A stretch of DNA of 64,000 nt from Corynebacterium meridianum. GTDB lineage: Bacteria; Actinomycetota; Actinomycetes; Mycobacteriales; Mycobacteriaceae. The DNA is taken from positions 186,001 through 250,000 of the forward strand of contig NZ_JAEIOS010000009.1 of assembly GCF_016342265.1 (NCBI RefSeq), in the 5' to 3' direction. Positions 45,930 through 54,202 of this stretch are shown one piece after another. The translations under genes were made by a program, and so were the position numbers. How positions within the stretch are numbered: the first letter of the stretch is position 1; the number at the start of each line of letters is the position of its first letter. The notes beneath the pieces are model-generated. The model was not told the origin of the DNA. It saw nothing but the letters and a program-made list of their open reading frames with translations, and ran no database searches.

Positions 45930-46274
45930 CTAATTTATAAGACTATTCAATATCTCATCCGCTTTCTCCAAAAAGGACTCTGGATCCTCAAGAAGCTCCT
46001 CAACGACAATACGATCGGTCTTTCCTCCATGGCTCGGAGCCCCAGTATATTCAGGGTAACAGGCATAAAGATTTACCATTTTCCTCGCAACTCCGCTAGG
46101 ATTTCGAAACTTGTCGCCCCGCACCTCCAAAGGGTGAATACTAGCATTGTTTAACACTCTAGACAGGTAGCAAACTTCATCCGACTTCGGATCAAGATAC
46201 TTCCAATTTGAACGATACAAAAGGGCTGCCACGACAGCGATTTCTTCATAGGTCCAGTTAGGTGCACGGTTCAT
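45930..46274 (-). CDS. Orphan N-terminal domain of an HNH/McrA-type restriction nuclease (AT-rich gene)
   Basis: A 114-residue protein. The pattern NWTYEEIAVVAALLYRSNW..., FRNPSGVARKMVNLYACYPEYTG...SHGGKTDRIVVEELLEDPESFLEKADEI resembles the helical DNA-recognition domain found at the N-terminus of many HNH-type restriction enzymes and antiphage nucleases. The nuclease domain itself is missing; the frame stops cleanly at 45930 and no HNH motif is seen downstream. Codon use and base composition are AT-rich, unlike neighbouring genes, which suggests recent acquisition. It may be a remnant or a stand-alone DNA-binding protein. The start at 46274 has only a weak ribosome site. The family link is from pattern memory. 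Confidence 0.6.
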   Translation of the reverse strand: MNRAPNWTYEEIAVVAALLYRSNWKYLDPKSDEVCYLSRVLNNASIHPLEVRGDKFRNPSGVARKMVNLYACYPEYTGAPSHGGKTDRIVVEELLEDPESFLEKADEILNSLIN

Positions 46275-46466
46275 AACCCCAGAATACTAGATAGAACCGA
46301 ACACACCGAACAACCCTCCCCATGGAAACAAGGAGACCTACACGCGAGCAATATAATGAAAGAAAACATAGGAAATGATCTATTGCAACACTGAAACAAC
46401 CCGCTTCACTAGGGAGAATTTAAAGCACTTCTGAAGTTCACAATGCGGCGCCCTACTGCGGATGTT

Positions 46467-47434
46467 TCAGTACCGACTGATCACCATCGCCTGGCCCTGA
46501 CCACCCGCACCACAGAGGCTCACCGCTGCGGTGCCGCTTCCGCGCCTGATGAGTTCGTGCACCGCGGTCACCAGGACGCGGGCGCCGGAGGCACCGAGGG
46601 GTGTCCCAGAGCGATCGCGCCTCCGTTGGGATTGCACCTCCCCATGTCCAGGTCCAGGTCTCGCAGGGATTGCACGACCACGGCGGCGAAGGCCTCGTTG
46701 ATCTCGACGAAGTCGACGTCCTTTAGCCGTATCCTGCTGTCCGCCAGAGCTTTCTTCAGGGCGTCGGCGGGTTTGGAATGGAGGTAGTGGTCCGGTCCCC
46801 CGATGCTTCCCGAGCCCTCGATCGTGGCCAGCACGTGCAGTCCGTGCTGTTCCGCGTACGCGCGGCTGACCACGACGAGTGTCGCTGCACCGTCCGAGAT
46901 CTGGGACGAGTTGCCCGCGGTGATCGTTCCGTACCGGTCGAATGCCGGACGGAGTTTTCCCGAGACTCTCCAGGGTGGTGTCCGGCCGGATCCCCTCATC
47001 GGTGTCCACGACCACGGGTTCACCCTTCCGTTGCGGAACAGTCACCGGGGCGATCTCGTCGCGGAACCTCCCCTCCTTCTGTGCCTCGTGGACACGGCGG
47101 TTGCTGAGCTCCGCGATGGCGTCCTGCTGCTCACGGGTGATGCCGCGGTCCCCGTTGCCTTTCTCCGTTAGAGCACCCATGGTCTCCCCGGTGTACGGGT
47201 CCCGGAGCCCGTCGAACAGCATCGCGGCCTGACGTGCCGGGACCTGGCCGGAACCGGCCTGGATCGTCTGTCCCACGATGACCTGGTCGATGTGTCCCGG
47301 ATTCACCCCTGATCGTTCAACGGCGGCTCTGATGGCGATTCCCCCAGTTCAACCGCGGGGACGTCCTTCAGGCTTCCGAGTAGTTTTCCCTGCGGTGTGC
47401 GGGCGGCGCCCACGATGACGGCCTCGGGTTTCAT
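46467..47434 (-). pseudogene. Acetyl-CoA acetyltransferase (thiolase), multiple frameshifts
   Basis: Thiolase motifs are spread over three frames. MKPEAVIVGAARTPQGK is followed after a lost G near 47343 by [29 protein letters not shown], in which the usual catalytic Cys neighbourhood is altered. After a shift near 46955 comes [40 protein letters not shown] and NPNGGAIALGHP; after a lost C near 46600 comes GASGARVLVTAVHELIRRGSGTAAVSLCGAGGQGQAMVI. The VEINEAF and CGAGGQG motifs identify the family. Three single-base lesions, each in a homopolymer, mean it cannot make thiolase as it stands. The start overlaps the upstream chimeric gene (ATGA), as in scoAB-thiolase operons. Confidence 0.85.
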
Positions 47435-47904
47435 GGTGTCGCTCCTTCGATTCGGGGCGCTCCATCGTCATTGCGGACGGTGAATGCTGCTTCGGTGGAT
47501 TCCTCGATCTCCGCGAGGCTGACGCCCGGCGCGAGTTCCCGGAGGACCATTCCTTCACGTTCGGTGATGTCGAACACCGCGAGGTCCGTGATGACTCTGT
47601 CGACGACCTGTGTTCCGGTTAGCGGCAGGGAGAATTCCCGCTTCAGTTTGGGACGCCCCTTCCGTTCGACGAGGGCGTTGGTCCCCTGTGTGGTGGAGTA
47701 GCGGATGTGTTCCGCCTCGTGGAGCAGCCGGACGAGATCCCGCTCGTCATACAGATTCGCGGACGCCTTGGCGATCCCCTCGAACAGGCACTCTGACAGG
47801 TCGAATGGAGTGGTCAGTGTCTTCGTGAATGAAAACTGATCCCCGTCCCATACACAGACATCTGTCAGGGTTCCACCGTTATCGATGTTAATGAGGTGTT
47901 TCAT
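47431..47904 (-). pseudogene. Chimera: N-terminus of hydantoinase/ketone carboxylase subunit joined to C-terminus of CoA-transferase subunit B
   Basis: A 157-codon open frame made from two unrelated parts. Residues 1 to about 88 (MKHLINIDNGGTLTDVCVWD...IRYSTTQGTNALVERKG) match the start of HyuA-type hydantoinase/acetone or acetophenone carboxylase subunits. From about residue 89 (RPKLKREFSLPLTGTQVVDRVITDLAVFDI...LRELAPGVSLAEIEESTEAAFTV) the sequence is the end of 3-oxoacid CoA-transferase subunit B. The simplest origin is one in-frame deletion that removed the rest of hyuA, intervening genes and most of scoB. The frame is intact but neither half is a complete enzyme, hence pseudogene. It sits directly before the thiolase remnant. 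Confidence 0.82.
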
Positions 47905-48553
47905 ATGTCCTCCTCACGCGCCTTTTAACAAAGGCCGCGACATTCCAGGAACTCAGGAGTTACCGGTACCAAAACTGTAACACCCATTAAACCGTTTGGT
48001 GAGACAGGTCACATAAATTGATAATTCACCCATTGGGACGCAGGTCACACGAATTCACGGGGGTGGGAAGGGGGCTATGCAAGCGGTCATCACCCTGTCG
48101 CCGAAATGCTCCCCGCCGAGCCTCACGAGGAAAACCCTACCCACCCGCCCGCCGGAAAATGTGCCGAACTGGCACTTCTACGGAGGGGGCACCGCCGGGG
48201 AGATGCAGGACCGTCCGACGGGCAGCGACCGGAGGGACGAACCGGACCTTCGAGACATTCCGGGTATCCGGTTGGGCAGAACTAGATTTGATCCAAAAAT
48301 ATCGAAAAGTACGGGTCGGAATGAATAAAATACCCGATAGTGGGGCCGGCTTAAATTAATTCCAAAAGGGGGACGTATCAACGTAATTGAATTCACGAGG
48401 GGTAAACGACCACTTTTCCCGGAATTACGGAATCTCTTGAACAGATGAAATTCGACCGGCACATTCGATCGCCCCCCCCCCCCCCCGGAGAAACCGGACG
48501 GAATCAGGTACCGGATTCAGACGGGGCACGCGCCGGCACCCCGCGGTTGACGG
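47905..48553. other. Gene-free stretch with mixed composition
   Basis: About 650 bases between the chimeric gene and the MFS gene. The first 120 bases are AT-rich and probably include the old promoter of the ketone/CoA locus. The part from 48280 to 48440 is also AT-rich. A 15-base C-run lies at 48472-48486. No coding region with a ribosome site was recognised. Confidence 0.55.
48472..48486. repeat. Poly-C tract of 15 bases
   Basis: An unbroken run of 15 C on the plus strand, preceded by GATCG and followed by GGAG. It lies 67 bases past the stop of the MFS gene on the other strand. Runs of this length slip during replication and are also prone to miscounting in sequencing. Confidence 0.95.
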
Positions 48554-49783
48554 TCAGGTCCGGACGGGACTGACGGACCGCCGAGCATCCAGGGTCTCCC
48601 TGCCCCAGAACCACGCAGTCGCCGCCAGCAGGCTCACCGCACCACACGCGGCGAACGCCGCGCGATACCCGAACGCATCCGCCAGTGCCCCGACGATGAC
48701 GGGCCCCGTGATCGCCCCGAGATCCTGCGCCATCTGGAAGTTCGCGAGGACCTTCCCACCCGACCGGTGGTTTCCGATGATGTCCGCCAGCGTCGCCTGC
48801 TGCGACGGGAGGAACAACCCCGCACCGGCGCCTGCGCCGACGGAAACCGCCAGCAGCGTCCACGGCACGGATGTCAGACCGATCGCCGCCGTGAACAGTG
48901 CGTTGACGACGAGTCCCGTGATGATCAGCGGCTTCCTGCCGATCCGGTCGGCGAGACGGCCCGAGACCTGGAGCGCGGAGGCGTTGCCGACGGCGAAGGC
49001 CGCCAGGGCGACCCCCGCCACCGCTCCCCCGGTGTGGAATGCGGCTGCGGCGAAAAGCGGGAGCAGCGCAACCCGGACACCGAGGTTCGCCCATCCGTTG
49101 GCGAAGCCTCCGACCAGCGCACTCCGATAGGCGGAGTCGCCGATCGCGTCCGCGAACCTCATCGGCGGCGCCGAGGTGTCATGGTCGTACCCGTAGATCT
49201 TCGCGGCGCTGAGCTTCCACCACACGATGAAGGACGCGAGAAACAGCGCGGCGCCGTAGATGAGGAACGGGATCCGCATTCCCAGCACGGACAGGGCCGC
49301 CCCGATCACGGGTCCGATGATCGAGCCGGTGAGGAAGGCGGTGGCGTACACCGAGGAAGAGCGCCCGCGGATCTCCGGTGGGGAGATCCTGACGATCAGC
49401 CCCATGGCGGAGACGGTGAACATCGTCGAACCGATACCACCGACGGCCCTGAGCACGACGATGTGCCAGTACTCCTGTGCGAAGGCGATCAGGCTGGTGG
49501 TCACCGCGACGGTGATGAGGCCGGTGAGATAGACCCGGCGAGATCCGATGAGGTCGACGAGCCTTCCCGACACCGGGGCGAAGAAGAGCCTGGACCCGGC
49601 GAACACGGAGACAACCAGGCCCGCGGCGGCCATGGACACCCCGAAGCTCCGGGCGAACTGCGGGAGGATCGGGGCGATGAGTCCGAATCCCACCGCGATC
49701 ACGAATGCCGCCGAGACCAGTACCCAGATCTCCTGTGGAATGGGTGTCCTCACCGACTGCCGGTCCGTCTTGTCTCGAGCCAC
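48554..49783 (-). CDS. Major facilitator superfamily exporter
   Basis: A 409-residue transporter with 12 predicted helices. The MFS motif A is seen between helices 2 and 3 (SGRLVDLIGSRRVYL) and repeated after the central loop (SGRLADRIGRKPLII). Helix 4-5 carries GPVIGAALSVLG, resembling the antiporter motif C of drug exporters (DHA1 group). The substrate is unknown. The N-terminal 20 residues are polar. The ATG at 49783 lies 83 bases from a LexA-type box shared with the divergent gene. Confidence 0.88.
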   Translation of the reverse strand: MARDKTDRQSVRTPIPQEIWVLVSAAFVIAVGFGLIAPILPQFARSFGVSMAAAGLVVSVFAGSRLFFAPVSGRLVDLIGSRRVYLTGLITVAVTTSLIAFAQEYWHIVVLRAVGGIGSTMFTVSAMGLIVRISPPEIRGRSSSVYATAFLTGSIIGPVIGAALSVLGMRIPFLIYGAALFLASFIVWWKLSAAKIYGYDHDTSAPPMRFADAIGDSAYRSALVGGFANGWANLGVRVALLPLFAAAAFHTGGAVAGVALAAFAVGNASALQVSGRLADRIGRKPLIITGLVVNALFTAAIGLTSVPWTLLAVSVGAGAGAGLFLPSQQATLADIIGNHRSGGKVLANFQMAQDLGAITGPVIVGALADAFGYRAAFAACGAVSLLAATAWFWGRETLDARRSVSPVRT

Positions 49784-49865
49784 CAGTTCAGGCTAACCCC
49801 GCACGCATGTCAGGGCACAGTCGGGCCCGCCCCAACGTGAACGGACGGCCACTTTCCACGTATTA

Positions 49866-49877
49866 GAACATATGTTC
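49866..49877. promoter_or_regulatory. LexA (SOS) box
   Basis: GAACATATGTTC is a perfect 12-base palindrome identical to the core of the actinobacterial LexA operator TCGAACATATGTTCGA; the outer bases here are TA and TG. It lies 44 bases upstream of the gene at 49922 and 82 bases upstream of the divergent MFS gene, within promoter distance of both. Confidence 0.75.
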
Positions 49878-49921
49878 TGCAACTCGCGGAGGGTGTCCAC
49901 CGCCGGTCTTAGATTCGGGTC

Positions 49922-50491
49922 ATGTTCACACCGAAGAAACCGGCCGTCATCTCCCGTCGTCGCTCCACCATTCCCGAGGCGCGCCCCAGAGGAACCCGGG
50001 ATGAGCTGGGAAGCGGACCGGGAACTGTGCCGATGATTGAGTCATCCGACGCCACGGTACGCAACCGGTTCGCACCGCAGCTGGCCGTGGTGCACTCGAT
50101 GATGCGGCATCCCCGTTCCCTCGCACGGCCGTCGGCGACCTGGCGCCCACCTTCTGCCGCGATACCCGAACTCGGGCGATACCCGCGTATGAAGGTCACG
50201 CTGCAGCGGTATCTCGTGGGGGAACCGGTCCGCACCCGGTTACTCGCCGAGGGGATAGCCCGTTCCCCCGCGTATCTCGTCACACTGCGTCTGACATCTC
50301 CGACCGGTGAGCGGATCGAACCGGCACTTGCGGAGGCGTGGGCGACCGCCATCGCCGGACCGGATAGCGGGGACTGTGTGCTCGAGTTGACGGGCGAACC
50401 GGCCCCCACCTTCTGTTGGCTGGTCGAACGGTCATTCCTCCCGATTCCCGCTCCGGACCGGATCTTCGACGGACATCCCTACGCTGCATGA
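49922..50491 (+). CDS. Unknown protein, probably LexA-controlled
   Basis: A 189-residue soluble protein that I do not recognise. The N-terminal ~80 residues are basic and Pro/Ser/Arg-rich (ISRRRSTIPEARPRGTRD...RHPRSLARPSATWRPPS) and look disordered. Residues about 90-170 alternate hydrophobic and charged positions (MKVTLQRYLVGEPVRTRLLAEGIARSPAYLVTLRLTSPTGERIEP) and could form a small alpha/beta fold. No membrane helix, so it is unlike known SOS division inhibitors of corynebacteria. Internal ATGs at 50033 and 50191 could be the true start. A LexA box 44 bases upstream suggests induction by DNA damage. It converges on the next gene with a 27-base gap. Confidence 0.6.
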   Translation: MFTPKKPAVISRRRSTIPEARPRGTRDELGSGPGTVPMIESSDATVRNRFAPQLAVVHSMMRHPRSLARPSATWRPPSAAIPELGRYPRMKVTLQRYLVGEPVRTRLLAEGIARSPAYLVTLRLTSPTGERIEPALAEAWATAIAGPDSGDCVLELTGEPAPTFCWLVERSFLPIPAPDRIFDGHPYAA

Positions 50492-50518
50492 CGTCCGGCC
50501 CGTGTCCCGAGACCGTTC

Positions 50519-51340
50519 CTACCGGATCGACTTCCCCTCCGAGTCGTCGCCGTCCAGGTCGAAGTCCTCGAGGTCATCCCCGTCATCTTCGAGGGACCAG
50601 TTCTCACCGATGTCACCGAAGAGGGCGTCATAGTCGTCGGCGGTGTTGGTGAGGTCCTCCTCCCACTCGGCGACGTGCTCGGCGATGAACGGCATCACCG
50701 TGAGCAGTCGGCTGAAGTCGGTGTAGGTGCCGAGTCCCATCGTCTGCTCGGGGAGGATCAGGCCTTCAGCGAGGAAGCACGCGATGAGTTCCTCGATGAC
50801 CTCGTCATCCACCGGAGAATCCACGCCGTTCAGCTGGTCGTCCAGGAGTGATTCGAGATCGGGGTCGAACGTGGTGAGGGTGACGGTCGCCGTCGGTTCC
50901 CCGTCCACGATGTCTATGACGATGTCGAGCTCAGAGTTGTCTGCCGCCGGGGACCGGACCATGATCGGCTCCCCCTCGACGGCCGTGAACTGGAGATCAC
51001 CGAAACGGCCGTCCGGGTCCGTGACCAGCTCGTCGACCAGATCCACGATAGCGTCGGTGGCCATGTGATCGAGGACTGCGTCGACCGCCGCATCAACGGA
51101 GAACACCGCTGAAACCAGGACCGCCTCGAACTCCTCCTCATCGGCATCCGGGATCGTCTCACCGTCACCAGGTTCGGGAGCCGCGGCAATGTAGATGTTC
51201 GCTGCGGGGAGCAGCTCATTGGTCACGTCGAACTGAATCTCGACACCCGAGGAGATCGGAACGAACAGGGTGTCGTCGTTGACGCGGGATTCGATACCCT
51301 CGGCATCCAGGGCGGCAGCAAGATCCTCATAGAAACTCAT
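50519..51340 (-). CDS. Acidic cytoplasmic protein of unknown function
   Basis: A 273-residue, strongly acidic protein. It begins MSFYEDLAAALDAEGIESRV and alternates beta-like hydrophobic runs with Asp/Glu-rich loops, and it ends in an Asp-rich tail (EDDGDDLEDFDLDGDDSEG). The region ELDIVIDIVDGEPTATVTLTTFDPDLESLL could be a YbjN-like chaperone fold, but I cannot support that firmly. No signal peptide or membrane segment. The ATG at 51340 follows an AAGGGTG ribosome site; the longer frame lacks one. Confidence 0.7.
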   Translation of the reverse strand: MSFYEDLAAALDAEGIESRVNDDTLFVPISSGVEIQFDVTNELLPAANIYIAAAPEPGDGETIPDADEEEFEAVLVSAVFSVDAAVDAVLDHMATDAIVDLVDELVTDPDGRFGDLQFTAVEGEPIMVRSPAADNSELDIVIDIVDGEPTATVTLTTFDPDLESLLDDQLNGVDSPVDDEVIEELIACFLAEGLILPEQTMGLGTYTDFSRLLTVMPFIAEHVAEWEEDLTNTADDYDALFGDIGENWSLEDDGDDLEDFDLDGDDSEGKSIR

Positions 51341-51514
51341 GTCGTGGTGCACCCTTCCGGTGGCTGGAGGTCGTGTCGGTGAGTCGGCGGGAACCCGGCA
51401 TATCCGGCACCCTTCTCCCGGTGCCTGCACCGGGACACCTGACAGCCTAGTGCCGCGACGCCCGGCACGGTGATGGCCCCCGTCCGGCCCTCACCGGTGA
51501 ATCCTCACGCACCG

Positions 51515-52339
51515 CTAGGAGCCCAGGGCGGCGATCAGCTTTCGCTCACGGTCGGCCGGGTCCTGTTTAGGGCAGGACAGGCACTTTCCCGAGGTCGGCG
51601 AACGATAGATCATGCAGCACGACGCTCTCCTGACAACGGTGTGCACATCCTCTGGATCTTCTTCGGCTGACACGGCGTCCATGTCCGTCGGTATGACCGC
51701 ACCGTCCGATATGTCGAGGAAACGCGGCGCGGGAACCACGACGTCCTCCGGCGCCGCGGACGCCAATCCGGAGACGAGACGCAGCGCGACCCGGACACCG
51801 AGATAGGGATCGAATGCCCCGTTGCCCGCCTCGACCGCGGCCTGGGCCATACCGTCCGCGGTAACCGCCCACAGCGGGGCAGGCCTGATGCCCGCCACCC
51901 GGGAGAGTTCCGAGAGCACCGGTCGAACTGATCTCGCGAAATCCTCACCAGCCGCACGGTGTGCCTTCTCCGATCCCGCGGAAAACTCCCCCGGTGTGAA
52001 CCCCACCCAGTAGCCCGCACCGGGGTCTTCACACCGGTCCGCCGGATCCCGGAGAAAGATCCGTCCCGTCGCGAGATCGAGCCGCGGCACGCGGTCGAAC
52101 TCGACCATCATCGTCACCGCGGGTGCCACGAGGGAATTCACGGCGGAGAACCACCACAACTGACCGGCGTGCCTCGGATCGGTGACCCCGAAGATCTCCC
52201 CCGCAGCGACCACGGCACGGTCGAGGAGCGCTGGATCCGCGAGCTCGTCGACGGTTAGGTCGCGGCTGTGCTCCGCGGGTTCCAACGCCATCAGGAAACG
52301 GGGATACTCCGCGAGCAGTTGTCCGAACACGGGATCCAT
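51515..52339 (-). CDS. FhuF-type siderophore-iron reductase
   Basis: A 274-residue protein ending with the FhuF [2Fe-2S] motif: SCCMIYRSPTSGKCLSCPKQDPADR, the Cys-Cys-x10-Cys-x2-Cys arrangement near residues 242-256. The upstream region includes RHAGQLWWFSAVNSLVAPAVTMMVEF, the usual helix that precedes the reductase core. It should reduce iron bound to siderophores in the cytoplasm and release Fe2+. No siderophore importer is adjacent, and no clear DtxR box was found before it. The ATG at 52339 sits between overlapping ribosome-like GAGGAGATGA sequence. Confidence 0.87.
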   Translation of the reverse strand: MDPVFGQLLAEYPRFLMALEPAEHSRDLTVDELADPALLDRAVVAAGEIFGVTDPRHAGQLWWFSAVNSLVAPAVTMMVEFDRVPRLDLATGRIFLRDPADRCEDPGAGYWVGFTPGEFSAGSEKAHRAAGEDFARSVRPVLSELSRVAGIRPAPLWAVTADGMAQAAVEAGNGAFDPYLGVRVALRLVSGLASAAPEDVVVPAPRFLDISDGAVIPTDMDAVSAEEDPEDVHTVVRRASCCMIYRSPTSGKCLSCPKQDPADRERKLIAALGS

Positions 52340-52376
52340 TCGTCATCTCCTCGGTCAGGGTCCTGTGCACACGAGT

Positions 52377-53960
52377 CTATCCGCCGGGTTCTCCGGAATC
52401 CTCCGACGAGGGGGCCTCCTCCGGCGCGCTTCCGCGGATCTCGAGGATGTCCGGTCGCCCGGCGCCCCATTCCCTCATGTCGTAGCTGCGCCAGGCACGC
52501 CGGAGGTGGGGGCGGGGATCGTAGACGACGGTGGACTCGGAGTCGAAGATCCGGGTGGCGCGCCCCGGAAGGGTGTCTCCCGCGAGCCGGTACCGGGGCC
52601 AACCCGATCCCGGGATCGAGTGATGGATGAAATTCCCCCAGTAGGCCTGCATCTCGGAGGTGACCACGCTGAGGTCGTCGATCCCGCCGAACCGGGTGAG
52701 AGTGTGGGTGCGGGACTCCCGGTGGGCGGCGAACACCGCCGTCAACTCGAACGAGTGCATGGCCCCCAACCCGATCCACCGGAGCGCGGCAGGCGCGTAG
52801 TCGAAGCGGTACATCCAGGTGTCCGCGTACCGGGAGTGGTCCTCGGCGATCCGGAGTGACGGCGCCCAGAAAACCGCGTCGGTGAGCATCCGTGCGAAAT
52901 CAGCGCGTTCGATGGCGCCGTTGTAGGCGTCGAGCAGCGCCGCGGAGTTGGCGTGGTCGTAGGCGTCGAGCATCCGGGCGGCCGCCCGACTGCGTGCCGT
53001 CTGCCGGAGGTAGAGGAGTTTGGTGACCGATGCTTCGTCGTTGTTCGTACCGATGAGCAGCGGTACCTTGATCTGTCGTCCTGCCGCGAAGGCATCTAGC
53101 GGATGCTCCGGAAGCAGTTCGCCGTCCACCGTCGGGCCGTAGCAGGAGTTGAGCTGCAGCAGCTCCCGGGAACGCCACAGCATCGACTGCCCGGCACGGA
53201 CGAGATCCGCCGCGGACTCGAGCCGGAGGTCGGCGCAGGTGGTCTCCAGCGTCAACGCCATCGCGCCGATGAGCTGCTGCGCCCAGTACTCGGACTGCAC
53301 TGGTGCGTGCAACGTCGCCGCCGGGGCGGACTGTGCGATCGCCTTGTGGAAGAGCCCCTCGGCGGCAGGCACGCACATCAGGGTGGTGACAGCGGCCCCG
53401 CCCGCGGATTCGCCCATGAGTGTGACGTTGTCCGGGTCACCTCCGAAGGCGCGGATGTTCCCGCGGACCCAGTGGAGGGCGAGCAGCTGGTCCCGTACCG
53501 CGGGATTCGCGACGCAGTCGTCATCGCCGAGGCTCCGCAGATCAAGGTATCCCAGCACCCCCAGCCGGAAGTTCACGGATACGTACACGACATTGAGATT
53601 CCGGACGAAGTTGTATCCCCGGAGCATCGTCTCGTGTGATGAACCGACGATGAAGGATCCCCCGTGGAGATAGACGACCACGGGGAGATCGTCATCGTCA
53701 CTGTCGGGCCGGACGATGTCGAGGTTGAGGCAGTCCTCGCCGCCGCGGACCGAATCCTTGTAGGAGTAGACCGGCTGGGGGGCGACGGTGCCGAACTCGG
53801 TGCAGTCCCGCACTCCTTTCCACGGTTCGGGAGGTACCGGTGCGCGCCACCGGTTCGGTCCGGAGGTGTCCGCCCCATAGGGCACTCCGCGCCAGGTCCT
53901 GATCCCGGAGACGAGTGTGCCGCGGATGAGGCCCGCTGTGGTGGCTGTGATATCGTCCAT
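52377..53960 (-). CDS. Type B carboxylesterase
   Basis: A 527-residue alpha/beta-hydrolase. The oxyanion region YLHGGSFIVGSS is near 97-108, the nucleophile is S185 in LMGESAGGAAV, an acid lies in IGTNNDEASV and the histidine in GAMHSFELTAVF. The N-terminal IRGTLVSGIRTWRGVPYGADTSGPNRW is diagnostic of the type B family. Two cysteines in RGGEDCLNLD and FGTV vicinity match the family pattern. No signal peptide, so it is probably cytoplasmic. The substrate is unknown. It stands alone, 38 bases upstream of the FhuF gene and in the same direction, so the two may be co-transcribed. Confidence 0.92.
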   Translation of the reverse strand: MDDITATTAGLIRGTLVSGIRTWRGVPYGADTSGPNRWRAPVPPEPWKGVRDCTEFGTVAPQPVYSYKDSVRGGEDCLNLDIVRPDSDDDDLPVVVYLHGGSFIVGSSHETMLRGYNFVRNLNVVYVSVNFRLGVLGYLDLRSLGDDDCVANPAVRDQLLALHWVRGNIRAFGGDPDNVTLMGESAGGAAVTTLMCVPAAEGLFHKAIAQSAPAATLHAPVQSEYWAQQLIGAMALTLETTCADLRLESAADLVRAGQSMLWRSRELLQLNSCYGPTVDGELLPEHPLDAFAAGRQIKVPLLIGTNNDEASVTKLLYLRQTARSRAAARMLDAYDHANSAALLDAYNGAIERADFARMLTDAVFWAPSLRIAEDHSRYADTWMYRFDYAPAALRWIGLGAMHSFELTAVFAAHRESRTHTLTRFGGIDDLSVVTSEMQAYWGNFIHHSIPGSGWPRYRLAGDTLPGRATRIFDSESTVVYDPRPHLRRAWRSYDMREWGAGRPDILEIRGSAPEEAPSSEDSGEPGG

Positions 53961-54202
53961 TGCCCTACACCGTAGTAACCTGGGCGGACACCGGATAATC
54001 CGAGGCTCCCCGGGGAGGGAAGCCGCAGGAGAGAACGTTGCGGACGGCTGTTACCCGATCCGATGAAGCCCTTCACCGGTCGACATCGAAACAACCGCCG
54101 GTGCCCACGGTGTGATGCAGTACCGTCGCCGGGAATCTGGCGAACCCCGGCGAGACCTCGACCGGGGCCACCCACGAGAACGAGAAATGAGTGAGTGCAC
54201 CC

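Noticed and set aside
45650-48553. An insertion sequence or prophage as source of the AT-rich and decayed region
   Set aside because: No transposase, integrase, terminal inverted repeats or target duplications could be found by eye.
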